A stretch of 8,486 bases of DNA from Heyndrickxia sporothermodurans (GCF_016785185.1 NZ_JAEKDY010000135.1); one strand, 5' to 3'. Positions 1 to 5,553 are shown, counted from the first letter of the stretch. Notes: generated by a model from the letters alone, not told the origin. Made by a program: numbers and translations.

Positions 1-50
1 TAGCCGCAGACCGAATTAATGTACAATTAAATCAGCAACAAGTAGCATGA
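1..50 (+). CDS. Possible 3' end of an upstream coding sequence (partial)
   Basis: A reading frame open from the left edge runs in codons starting at base 3 and stops at TGA 48-50, giving only 15 residues that end in RINVQLNQQQVA. The Gln/Asn-rich, hydrophilic composition would suit a protein C-terminus, and the next gene lies about 115 bases downstream. There are too few residues to recognise a family, and a chance open frame of this length is common in AT-rich DNA, so this is only a tentative call. Confidence 0.25.
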   Translation, partial: AADRINVQLNQQQVA

Positions 51-165
51 TTTCTGTTTTTAAAAATATATTTTAGAAATTCTGTAGGATTCTGTATTTT
101 TAAAAAGAGCAATTATGAAATTGACTCATATACTTAACATTTATCATTTGGAGGGTAAAGGTCCC

Positions 166-384
166 ATGATCCAGCATTTTCAATATAAATCACTATATAA
201 GAATCAACAGTTACCTGGTTGGTATATTAGCTTTTATCATCAAAAGGAAAAACATGAAGGCGTCTATCATCCAGATGGAAAAATAGAATGGACAAGTTCA
301 TATTCTTTCGATACCGAAACAGAAAAAAATGTAAAAAAACAAATTCACGAGCTGATGCTTTATCATGTTTATGATAATCGTTAA
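166..384 (+). CDS. YheE-like small protein (72 aa)
   Basis: This encodes a 72-residue soluble protein beginning MIQHFQYKSL. It contains the aromatic, strand-like stretch LPGWYISFYHQKEKHEGVYH followed by a DGKIEW turn. From memory, length and sequence resemble the B. subtilis YheE family, whose function is unknown; in B. subtilis that gene lies near spore-related genes. The frame is open back to ATG 115, but the start at 166 is preferred: GGAGGGT at 150-156 sits 9 bases before it, ATG 115 has no ribosome binding site, and 72 residues match the family length. The C-terminal third (TEKNVKKQIHELMLYHVYD) looks helical. There are no membrane segments, signal peptide or Cys residues. No convincing terminator follows before the next gene, whose start is 88 bases on. 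The gene call is firm; the family name is moderately sure. Confidence 0.8.
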   Translation: MIQHFQYKSLYKNQQLPGWYISFYHQKEKHEGVYHPDGKIEWTSSYSFDTETEKNVKKQIHELMLYHVYDNR

Positions 385-409
385 TTATTACCAAACATAC
401 TCCTGCATG

Positions 410-438
410 TTATGAACCTCAAATTGCCAAACTAAAAT
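410..438 (+). promoter_or_regulatory. Candidate sigma-A promoter for the 473-664 gene
   Basis: A -35-like TTATGA (410-415) and a -10-like TAAAAT (433-438) are separated by 17 bases, placing the start of transcription near 445. The -35 is weak and the -10 is one base from TATAAT. The -10 lies inside the left arm of the inverted repeat at 432-459, so a repressor bound there would block it. An alternative, poorer pair is TTGCCA (424-429) with TACGCT (447-452), also 17 bases apart. Confidence 0.4.
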
Positions 439-459
439 AGTGTAAATACGCTATTTTAG
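432..459. repeat. Perfect 9-bp inverted repeat over -10 and RBS
   Basis: CTAAAATAG (432-440) and CTATTTTAG (451-459) are exact reverse complements separated by 10 bases. The left arm covers a candidate -10 and the right arm reaches the first bases of the AGGAGG ribosome binding site (458-463) of the 473 gene. The geometry suits a repressor operator; as RNA it would be a weak AT-rich hairpin that could partly mask the ribosome binding site. No known operator consensus is recognised. Confidence 0.5.
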
Positions 460-472
460 GAGGAGACCATAC

Positions 473-664
473 ATGGATAAGAAAAAGGATGCAGAATTTC
501 TTCCGGATACACATTATGAAGGCAAAGATAACTTTTACTTAGATGTCGATCGCATGGTGAATGAAGGCATGTCCGGCGGATCCGTCCACATGCGTGCCGA
601 TTCAACCAATATAGAAGAAGAGGTCGATTTCTTTCCAGAAGATCCACCAAAAGAAATTGAATAA
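473..664 (+). CDS. Small acidic hypothetical protein (63 aa)
   Basis: This encodes a 63-residue, strongly acidic, hydrophilic protein starting MDKKKDAEFLPDTHYEGKD and ending with a Glu/Pro-rich tail (FFPEDPPKEIE). It has no Cys, membrane segment or signal peptide, and it contains a Gly-rich turn MSGGSVHMRAD around residues 33-43. I do not recognise the family with confidence; the composition resembles small, largely disordered proteins common in Bacillaceae genomes. The gene is well supported: a strong AGGAGGAG (458-465) sits 7 bases before the ATG, a candidate promoter and operator-like dyad lie just upstream, and an excellent terminator begins 10 bases after the stop, so it is probably a monocistronic unit. 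An antisense open frame across the same bases lacks these signals and was discarded. Function is unknown. Confidence 0.8.
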   Translation: MDKKKDAEFLPDTHYEGKDNFYLDVDRMVNEGMSGGSVHMRADSTNIEEEVDFFPEDPPKEIE

Positions 665-673
665 TTTCATAAT

Positions 674-701
674 AAAGGCTGCCTTTTAGGTGGCCTTTTT
701 T
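674..701 (+). terminator. Rho-independent terminator
   Basis: A 10-bp stem (674-683 with 689-698, including two G-T pairs) closes a 5-base TTTTA loop and runs into a T tract ending at 701. It starts 10 bases after the stop codon of the 473-664 gene. Confidence 0.85.
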
Positions 702-875
702 AGGATGTTTTTGAATGAACAATAGACACTTTCACTCACCTTTCACTCACTTTGCGCTTTTAATTTTGTTTAAGAAGAAATCATTTTTAAGAATTTCTTC
801 CAAAGTAAAAAAATTGATTGAATTCAGCAAGTTTTATAAAATAAATTTAAGTAAAGACAAAAGAAGGAATTGTAT
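702..875. other. Intergenic control region before the PucR-type gene
   Basis: This 174-bp gap holds, in order: an exact tandem duplication of CTTTCACTCAC (729-739 and 740-750), an 8-bp inverted repeat GAAGAAAT/ATTTCTTC (774-781 and 793-800, 11-base spacer), a promoter-like pair at 814-842, and a ribosome binding site at 864-868. No open frame with a ribosome binding site is seen. The two repeats lie upstream of the -35, where an activator or autoregulator could bind. Confidence 0.5.
814..842 (+). promoter_or_regulatory. Candidate sigma-A promoter of the PucR-type gene
   Basis: TTGATT (814-819) and TAAAAT (837-842) are 17 bases apart, each close to the sigma-A consensus. The expected start is near 849, leaving a short leader that reaches AAGGA (864-868) before ATG 876. 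The local DNA is very AT-rich, so chance matches are likely. Confidence 0.45.
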
Positions 876-1781
876 ATGCTTAAAAAATTAAAAATACGCT
901 ATCCAAACGCTGAAATAAAAACGTCTCCTACAAATCTTTCTAATATGATTTGGTTTTTTATTGATGAGGATCAAAAATATTTCGGCATCCCTTTAAACGA
1001 AATAACACCATCAGAAATAGAACTATTAAAAGCACTATTTCCAACTACTCACAACCGGATAGATTTAAATACGTCCTGCCAATCAAAAAAATGGTTTGAC
1101 TATTTATTTAATGATCATCCCGCTTTACCGGATGAAGATGTAAAAAAATCCTTTCGAATCATTCAATTTTCCATTTCACAATCTGAAGAAACTCTAGATG
1201 TAAAAAGCTGGGAAGAAGCAATAAAGGCACTGTTTCCCCATGAAGTAGCCATTGTGTTTTCTTCTGAAAAGGAAGGAATCATTATTGAAGAAAAAAAAGC
1301 TTACATCCTCTCTCTACAAGAATTGCAAACATCGATCAAAACATTAGAAAGTGATTTCTTTTTTGCTATTCATTTTTACCTAGGCGGCTTTTATTCAATA
1401 TACGATTTAAAATCAATGTTTCAATTAGAGCAATCGTTTTTTCGTTTTGCACATAAAGAAATGACAAGGGAGCGAATTTTTTCGCTTACAAATGTTTTGC
1501 CATTATATTTATTAAAAAATACTCCCAATAAGCTTCGTGCATCTTTTTTTGCCTCAATATTTGAAATTTTTAAAGAGGATAAGGAATTGCGAAGAACAAT
1601 CAAACTGTACATAGAAAATAATTCAAATGCTAGTTTGACCGCAAAACAGTTATTTTTACATCGGAATAGTTTACAATATCGTATCGATAAATTTGTTGAA
1701 AAAACAGGGTTTGATTTAAAATCCTTTCCAAATGTCTTAATCGTTTATCTTGCTTGCATTGACTTTGAATATCTCCAATGA
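876..1781 (+). CDS. PucR/CdaR-family transcriptional regulator (YxkF-like, 301 aa)
   Basis: This is a predicted cytoplasmic DNA-binding regulator. The C-terminal part (about residues 238-295) has the pattern of the PucR/CdaR helix-turn-helix: a first helix (LRRTIKLYIENN), then SLTAKQLFLHRNSLQYRIDK with the family's characteristic H-R-N-S-L-Q-Y-R-I recognition helix, then a final helical stretch. The first 230 residues form a poorly conserved sensory/middle region with no recognised ligand domain and no membrane segment. The start at ATG 876 is preferred over TTG 870, because AAGGA (864-868) is 7 bases before ATG but only 1 base before TTG. The gene ends 111 bases before msmX in the same direction. 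As I recall it, B. subtilis has the same pair (yxkF-msmX), so a link to sugar-uptake control is plausible but unproven; the effector and targets are unknown. The upstream repeats could be autoregulatory sites. Confidence 0.8.
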   Translation: MLKKLKIRYPNAEIKTSPTNLSNMIWFFIDEDQKYFGIPLNEITPSEIELLKALFPTTHNRIDLNTSCQSKKWFDYLFNDHPALPDEDVKKSFRIIQFSISQSEETLDVKSWEEAIKALFPHEVAIVFSSEKEGIIIEEKKAYILSLQELQTSIKTLESDFFFAIHFYLGGFYSIYDLKSMFQLEQSFFRFAHKEMTRERIFSLTNVLPLYLLKNTPNKLRASFFASIFEIFKEDKELRRTIKLYIENNSNASLTAKQLFLHRNSLQYRIDKFVEKTGFDLKSFPNVLIVYLACIDFEYLQ

Positions 1782-1793
1782 ACGATTACAGGT

Positions 1794-1824
1794 TGCACAA
1801 TATTCTGGCCTCCTTTTTTGTGCA
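1794..1824 (+). other. Stem-loop between the PucR-type gene and msmX
   Basis: TGCACAA (1794-1800) pairs with TTGTGCA (1818-1824) around a 17-base loop containing a T run. There is no T tract after the stem, so it is not a convincing terminator. It could be an operator dyad or an mRNA processing/stability element between the two genes, which would leave msmX open to read-through from upstream. No clear sigma-A promoter was found for msmX in 1782-1892. Confidence 0.3.
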
Positions 1825-1892
1825 GGCTGACCATACCTATTTGTAAGGGCTTTCTTTATTATTGGTAGTAAGAAATAGAGGAGGTTCTATTA

Positions 1893-2993
1893 ATGGCTGA
1901 AATTAAATTAGAACATGTTTATAAAATTTACGATAATAAAGTAACCGCTGTAACTGATTTCAATCTTCATATCCAGGATAAAGAATTTATCGTCTTTGTT
2001 GGTCCTTCCGGTTGCGGTAAATCAACTACTCTTCGAATGATTGCAGGCTTAGAGGAAATATCAAAAGGTGATTTTTATATTGATGGCAAGCGTGTGAATG
2101 ATGTTCCACCGAAAGACCGCGATATTGCCATGGTATTCCAAAACTACGCATTATACCCACATATGACTGTCTATGATAATATGGCGTTTGGCCTTAAGCT
2201 AAGAAAGGTTCCAAAACCTGAAATCGATAAACGTGTCAAAGAAGCTGCGAAAATTCTTGGACTTGAAGAGTATTTAAAGCGCAAACCGAAAGCATTATCC
2301 GGTGGACAAAGACAACGTGTTGCACTTGGACGAGCAATTGTCAGGGATCCGAAAGTTTTCTTAATGGATGAACCACTTTCCAATCTCGATGCAAAGCTTC
2401 GTGTTCAAATGCGAGCGGAAATCGCTAAGCTGCATCAACGCTTACAGCCAACGACGATTTATGTAACTCATGACCAAACAGAGGCAATGACAATGGCGAC
2501 AAGAATTGTCGTTATGAAAGATGGAGTCATTCAACAAGTTGGTACACCAAAAGAAGTGTATGATCATCCAAAAAATGTATTTGTTGCAGGATTTATTGGC
2601 TCACCAGCAATGAACTTCTTTAATGGTAAAATTGAAGATGGGCATTTTACAATAAACGAAACATTAAAATTCGCAATACCTGATGGAAAAATGAAGGTGT
2701 TACGTGAACAAAACCTTGTTGGGAAAAATATTATTTTCGGTATACGTCCGGAAGATATCCATGACGAACCATTATTTATCAACTCATCACCTGGTACTAA
2801 ATTTACGACAACGATTGATGTTTCTGAATTAACCGGTGCAGAAACGATGTTATACTCTCAACTCGGTGGACAAGAATTTATTTCTCGTGTTGATTCGCGA
2901 TCTGACATTAAACCTGGCGACAAACTTGACTTTGCCTTCGATATGAATAAAGGGCATTTCTTTAACCCAGATACAGAGGAAAGAATTGGATAG
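1893..2993 (+). CDS. msmX: MsmX-type carbohydrate ABC transporter ATP-binding protein (366 aa)
   Basis: This is the cytoplasmic ATPase that drives carbohydrate importers of the CUT1/MalK-UgpC class. Residues 1-230 carry the complete nucleotide-binding domain: Walker A GPSGCGKST (37-45), Q-loop Q83 in VFQNYALYPH, signature LSGGQ (135-139), Walker B FLMDEP (156-161), D-loop SNLDAK, and switch His193 in VTHDQTEA. Residues after about 235 form the C-terminal TOBE/OB regulatory domain, including GIRPEDI. Total length is very close to B. subtilis MsmX (about 365). No binding-protein or permease genes are adjacent, as expected for MsmX, a shared ATPase serving several sugar importers encoded elsewhere. 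AGAGGAGG (1877-1884) lies 8 bases before the ATG. The PucR-type regulator upstream is co-directional and a strong terminator follows the stop. All catalytic motifs are intact. Confidence 0.93.
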   Translation: MAEIKLEHVYKIYDNKVTAVTDFNLHIQDKEFIVFVGPSGCGKSTTLRMIAGLEEISKGDFYIDGKRVNDVPPKDRDIAMVFQNYALYPHMTVYDNMAFGLKLRKVPKPEIDKRVKEAAKILGLEEYLKRKPKALSGGQRQRVALGRAIVRDPKVFLMDEPLSNLDAKLRVQMRAEIAKLHQRLQPTTIYVTHDQTEAMTMATRIVVMKDGVIQQVGTPKEVYDHPKNVFVAGFIGSPAMNFFNGKIEDGHFTINETLKFAIPDGKMKVLREQNLVGKNIIFGIRPEDIHDEPLFINSSPGTKFTTTIDVSELTGAETMLYSQLGGQEFISRVDSRSDIKPGDKLDFAFDMNKGHFFNPDTEERIG

Positions 2994-3021
2994 AGTTCTA
3001 GTCTGCTAAAATTTGTTTTAG

Positions 3022-3049
3022 AAGGCAATCGGGTTTCCGATTGCTTTTT
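3022..3049 (+). terminator. Rho-independent terminator of msmX
   Basis: GCAATCGG (3025-3032) pairs perfectly with CCGATTGC (3037-3044) around a GTTT loop, extended by A-T/G-T pairs at 3022-3024 with 3045-3047, and followed by a T tract to 3049. It begins about 30 bases after the msmX stop. Confidence 0.9.
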
Positions 3050-3083
3050 ATTATGCTTTGTTAAAGTTCAGTTTTGATATCAT

Positions 3084-3218
3084 AATGTTGATTGGAGCGG
3101 AAGGTGCGAGACTCCTGCGGGATTAGCTGGACAGATGAGACCCTGCAGGGAGCGAAGCGATGAGGAGGCTCATCGCAGAACCGCGAAAAAGCGAGTACCT
3201 GCAGCGGAAATCAACATT
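3084..3218. repeat. Structured Bacillaceae-type intergenic repeat element (135 bp)
   Basis: The element is bounded by perfect 10-bp terminal inverted repeats, AATGTTGATT (3084-3093) and AATCAACATT (3209-3218). Its interior is clearly more GC-rich than the surroundings and holds an exact hairpin, GCGATGAG (3157-3164) with CTCATCGC (3169-3176). It also has a further partial pairing between CCTGC-rich segments near 3112-3120 and 3141-3150. The opening (TTGATTGGAGCGGAAGG) and closing (CAGCGGAAATCAAC) segments match, from memory, an abundant non-coding repeat scattered between genes in many Bacillaceae genomes. It encodes no transposase and has no convincing open frame, so it would be a MITE-like or RNA-structured repeat. 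It lies between the convergent msmX and 3236-3559 genes. Confidence 0.7.
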
Positions 3219-3235
3219 CTAGTTAAACATAGCTT

Positions 3236-3559
3236 TTAATAAGTAATCTTTTTTGGTAAATCAACCCCACAATTACTACATTTAAATAAATGAACACATT
3301 CATTCCGCTTTGAACTATTTGGTACTCCATCCGCTAACTTGATTAAATCAATATCCATATAAGGGCTATAATCATCGTAATAATCATAAATTCTTCCTTG
3401 ATCCAGCATCCGTCCATCACATGCCGGACATAATAAACGGTCATCGTTTACCCCATTACAAAGTGGACACCAATCCCAATCCATTTCATCACCATCTTTA
3501 AATTGAATCTTCTTTATATGAGTTTGTGAATAATGGATAATAATATTCTTTTCTTTCAT
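3236..3559 (-). CDS. Cys-rich putative zinc-binding hypothetical protein (107 aa)
   Basis: This is a small cytoplasmic protein with a pair of CxxC knuckles near the N-terminus, CPLC (31-34) and CPAC (44-47). A third cluster at the C-terminus has C88, H90 and CSNC (94-97). The spacing resembles zinc-ribbon or rubredoxin-like knuckles able to bind one or two metal ions. Between them is a conserved-looking acidic/aromatic segment (IYDYYDDYSPYMDID). I recall similar uncharacterised Bacillaceae proteins but cannot name a family or function. The start is uncertain: ATG 3559 lacks a clear ribosome binding site, while an in-frame TTG at 3574 (112 aa) has a weak CAGG about 6 bases upstream; ATG is preferred. 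The gene is transcribed away from the sigma-G-like promoter of the spore-protein gene, and the two upstream regions overlap. No terminator is evident; a structured repeat lies just downstream. Confidence 0.75.
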   Translation of the reverse strand: MKEKNIIIHYSQTHIKKIQFKDGDEMDWDWCPLCNGVNDDRLLCPACDGRMLDQGRIYDYYDDYSPYMDIDLIKLADGVPNSSKRNECVHLFKCSNCGVDLPKKITY

Positions 3560-3593
3560 AGTTAATTCAGGCAAAAATTACCTGTTTACAAGG

Positions 3594-3624
3594 TTGTATA
3601 TTTTAGTTTTTAAAAAACATAATA
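3594..3624 (+). promoter_or_regulatory. Sigma-G-type sporulation promoter of the SASP gene
   Basis: A -35 element TGTATA (3595-3600) and a -10 element CATAATA (3618-3624) are 17 bases apart, close to the forespore sigma-G pattern (TGnATA, 17-18 bases, CATnnTA). The predicted start is near 3631. An SASP gene is the classical sigma-G target, so position and element agree. Sigma-F recognises overlapping sequences and cannot be excluded. Confidence 0.7.
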
Positions 3625-3659
3625 CTTAGTACAAAGCAAGTAATATCCACTTCTATCAA

Positions 3660-3723
3660 TGGGTTACTCCAATAGAGGAACACTTTAACAGTGTTGCTGG
3701 TGCAATTCCAGCTAACCCAACCA
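3660..3723 (+). other. Structured, tRNA-like 5' leader of the SASP mRNA
   Basis: The leader can fold as a closed multibranch RNA. A 7-bp closing stem pairs 3660-3666 (TGGGTTA) with 3713-3719 (TAACCCA). Inside it are a weak 3-bp hairpin CTC/GAG (3667-3669 with 3675-3677), a 5-6 bp hairpin AACACT/AGTGTT (3679-3684 with 3690-3695), and a 5-bp hairpin GCTGG/CCAGC (3696-3700 with 3708-3712). The last three stems abut without spacer, favouring coaxial stacking. The last hairpin has a 7-base loop TGCAATT that keeps T54, C56 and A58 of a tRNA T-loop, and ACCA follows the closing stem. A variable loop and a proper D-arm are missing, so it is not an ordinary tRNA. Function is unknown. Confidence 0.45.
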
Positions 3724-3751
3724 TAAAAAACAACGAGGAGGACTTTAAATC

Positions 3752-3961
3752 ATGGCAAACAACAACAACTCAAACCAATTAGTAGCTCCAGGAGCACAAC
3801 AAGCAATTGATCAAATGAAATATGAAATTGCTCAAGAATTTGGTGTAAACCTTGGTGCAGACACAACTTCTCGCGCTAACGGATCTGTAGGGGGAGAAAT
3901 CACAAAACGCTTAGTTCAAATGGCTGAACAACAACTTGGCGGCGGATTCTCTCAACATTAA
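3752..3961 (+). CDS. Alpha/beta-type small acid-soluble spore protein (69 aa)
   Basis: This is a DNA-binding protein of the spore core that coats and protects chromosomal DNA and is degraded to amino acids at germination. At 69 residues it has the typical family length. Both conserved blocks are present: the first helix with the GPR-protease site, KYEIAQEFGV (about 23-32), and the second, GSVGGEITKRLVQMAEQQL (44-62), joined by the conserved GADTTSRANG turn. There are no Cys residues, and the N-terminus is rich in Asn/Gln (MANNNNSNQL). GAGGAGG (3735-3741) is 10 bases before the ATG. Expression should be forespore-specific from the sigma-G-type promoter at 3594-3624, through a folded leader of about 121 bases; a perfect hairpin terminator lies 38 bases after the stop. 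The paralogue (sspA, B, C or D type) cannot be told from this sequence alone. Confidence 0.95.
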   Translation: MANNNNSNQLVAPGAQQAIDQMKYEIAQEFGVNLGADTTSRANGSVGGEITKRLVQMAEQQLGGGFSQH

Positions 3962-3998
3962 TCAATCTACTGTCACATTTAACTAAATATAATGGATT

Positions 3999-4028
3999 GA
4001 AAGGAGACACAAATTTGTGTCTCCTTTC
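3999..4028. terminator. Bidirectional terminator (perfect 30-bp palindrome)
   Basis: Bases 3999-4013 and 4014-4028 are exact reverse complements, forming a stem of up to 13-15 bp with a minimal AAATTT apex. It lies between the convergent SASP (+) and fumC (-) genes and begins only 3 bases beyond the fumC stop codon. The following bases are moderately T-rich on the plus strand and poor in T on the minus strand, so termination is probably better for the SASP transcript. The stem would also protect 3' ends from exonucleases. Confidence 0.8.
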
Positions 4029-4031
4029 CTA

Positions 4032-5423
4032 TTATCTATTCTTCAAATTCACCATTTTTTTCGGATCAATCCATTGGTCGTACTGTTCTTCGGTAACATA
4101 TCCAGTTTTTATCGCCGCTTCCTTCAGGGTCGAACCTTCTTTAAAAGCAAGTTTTGCTATTTCAGCCGCTTTCTCATAGCCAATATAAGGATTTAATGCA
4201 GTTACGAGCATTAAAGAGCGATTAACATTTTCTTCGATAACCTCTTTATTTGGTTCAATACCAACAGCGCAGTTTTTATTAAATGAAATAAGACTATCAG
4301 CTAATAAATTAACGGATTGCAGGAAATTGTATATAATCACCGGTTTAAAGACGTTTAGCTCAAAATTCCCCTGACTTGCAGCAAAACCAATCGCAGCATC
4401 ATTACCAAATACTTGTGTTGCAACCATTGTTAATGCTTCACTTTGTGTAGGGTTAACTTTTCCTGGCATGATTGAGCTTCCTGGTTCATTTGCCGGGATG
4501 CTAATCTCGCCTATTCCACTCCTTGGACCACTTGCAAGCCATCTCACATCATTGGCAATTTTCATCGCATCTGCTGCTAAAGCCTTCAATGTTCCATGGA
4601 CATGAACAATTTCATCATGACTAGTCAACGCATGAAATTTATTATTAGATGAACGGAAAGGAAATCCTGTTAGGTTCTTTAATTCCTGTGCAACTTTCTC
4701 ACCAAAAGTAGGATCCGCATTAATTCCGGTACCAACAGCAGTACCGCCTATTGCCAAATTTAATAGATGTTCAGCACTTTCATGAATCATTTTTTCACTT
4801 TTTTCCAGCATTGCCCTCCAACCGCTAATTTCTTGACCAAGTGTTAAAGGTGTTGCATCTTGTAAATGTGTTCGACCTATTTTAATCATGTCCATAAATT
4901 CATTTTCTTTTTGTAAAAATGTGTCTGTTAATTTATTTATTGCTGGTATTAGTTTTTCTTGAATGACACTATATGCTGCAATATGCATCGCAGTTGGGAA
5001 GGTATCATTTGAACTTTGGGACATATTGATATCATCATTTGGATGAATATGTTCCTTCGATTCATGATTTTGTAAGATCTCATTTGCCCTTCTAGCTATT
5101 ACCTCATTTACGTTCATATTCGATTGGGTTCCACTGCCTGTTTGCCAAACAACAAGCGGAAAATGATCATCGAAACGACCTTCTAACACCTCGTCACAAG
5201 CTTCTACTATTGCCTGTTTCTTCGCATCCGATAGCTTTCCTAAATTATGATTGGCAACTGCTGCAGCTTTTTTTAATTGTACAAAGGCTCGAATGACCTC
5301 CATTGGCATTTTTTCTGAGCCAATTTTAAAGTTTTCTTTGCTTCGCTGTGTTTGTGCCCCCCAATATTTGTCAACAGGGACTTTCATTTCACCAAGTGTA
5401 TCTTTTTCGATTCGGAATTGCAT
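4032..5423 (-). CDS. fumC: Fumarate hydratase, class II (463 aa)
   Basis: This is the iron-independent TCA-cycle enzyme that interconverts fumarate and L-malate as a cytoplasmic homotetramer. It belongs to the fumarase/aspartase superfamily. Visible active-site blocks are TGSGTQSNMNVNE (95-107), HPNDDINMSQSSND (127-140), GRTHLQDATPLTLGQE (183-198, with His186 matching the catalytic His188 of E. coli FumC), and the superfamily signature GSSIMPGKVN (315-324) with the catalytic Ser. Length matches B. subtilis CitG/FumC (about 462). TAAGGAG (5431-5437) lies 7 bases before the ATG. It is a stand-alone gene: its own promoter precedes it, a palindromic terminator sits 3 bases after its stop, and the PBP gene upstream on the same strand has its own terminator. 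No residue loss or frameshift is seen. Aspartase is less likely because the motifs and length fit FumC throughout. Confidence 0.96.
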   Translation of the reverse strand: MQFRIEKDTLGEMKVPVDKYWGAQTQRSKENFKIGSEKMPMEVIRAFVQLKKAAAVANHNLGKLSDAKKQAIVEACDEVLEGRFDDHFPLVVWQTGSGTQSNMNVNEVIARRANEILQNHESKEHIHPNDDINMSQSSNDTFPTAMHIAAYSVIQEKLIPAINKLTDTFLQKENEFMDMIKIGRTHLQDATPLTLGQEISGWRAMLEKSEKMIHESAEHLLNLAIGGTAVGTGINADPTFGEKVAQELKNLTGFPFRSSNNKFHALTSHDEIVHVHGTLKALAADAMKIANDVRWLASGPRSGIGEISIPANEPGSSIMPGKVNPTQSEALTMVATQVFGNDAAIGFAASQGNFELNVFKPVIIYNFLQSVNLLADSLISFNKNCAVGIEPNKEVIEENVNRSLMLVTALNPYIGYEKAAEIAKLAFKEGSTLKEAAIKTGYVTEEQYDQWIDPKKMVNLKNR

Positions 5424-5441
5424 TTTACCACTCCTTATCTC

Positions 5442-5470
5442 AATATACTTTTATTTTCCCATAAATTCAA
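5442..5470 (-). promoter_or_regulatory. Candidate sigma-A promoter of fumC
   Basis: On the minus strand TTGAAT (5465-5470) and TATATT (5442-5447) are 17 bases apart, both near consensus. The -10 lies close to the ribosome binding site, so the leader would be only about 15-18 bases, just long enough to include TAAGGAG. Confidence 0.5.
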
Positions 5471-5524
5471 AAAATCTTCATGCTTAATGCATTACTCTCA
5501 TCATTATGTACTTTTTTTAAAAAA

Positions 5525-5553
5525 TAAAAAAGCAATTCCAAAAAGGAACTGCT
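5525..5553 (-). terminator. Rho-independent terminator of the PBP gene
   Basis: On the minus strand a 9-bp stem (5545-5553 with 5531-5539, one G-T pair) closes a 5-base loop and is followed by a run of T residues (5530-5525 and beyond). It lies 18 bases after the stop of the penicillin-binding protein gene and isolates fumC from it. Confidence 0.88.

Noticed and set aside
121..147. Sigma-A promoter TTGACT/TATCAT before the YheE-like gene
   Set aside because: The spacing is only 15 bases and the start of transcription would fall on the ribosome binding site.
456..722. Minus-strand 88-aa open frame opposite the 473-664 gene
   Set aside because: It reads through the terminator and over the ribosome binding site of the plus-strand gene and has no start signal of its own.
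1841..1855. Catabolite-response (cre) site upstream of msmX
   Set aside because: It matches a relaxed consensus except at the central CG, which is the most important part of the site; too weak to annotate.
3659..3688. Short upstream reading frame in the SASP leader (ATG at 3659, nine codons, stop at 3686-3688)
   Set aside because: It has no ribosome binding site, and its bases fall in the predicted closing stem and hairpins; chance is the simpler explanation.
3660..3723. A genuine functional tRNA gene in the SASP leader
   Set aside because: It has no variable loop, no proper D-arm, a non-canonical T-loop second base and a pyrimidine after the would-be anticodon; kept only as a tRNA-like structure.
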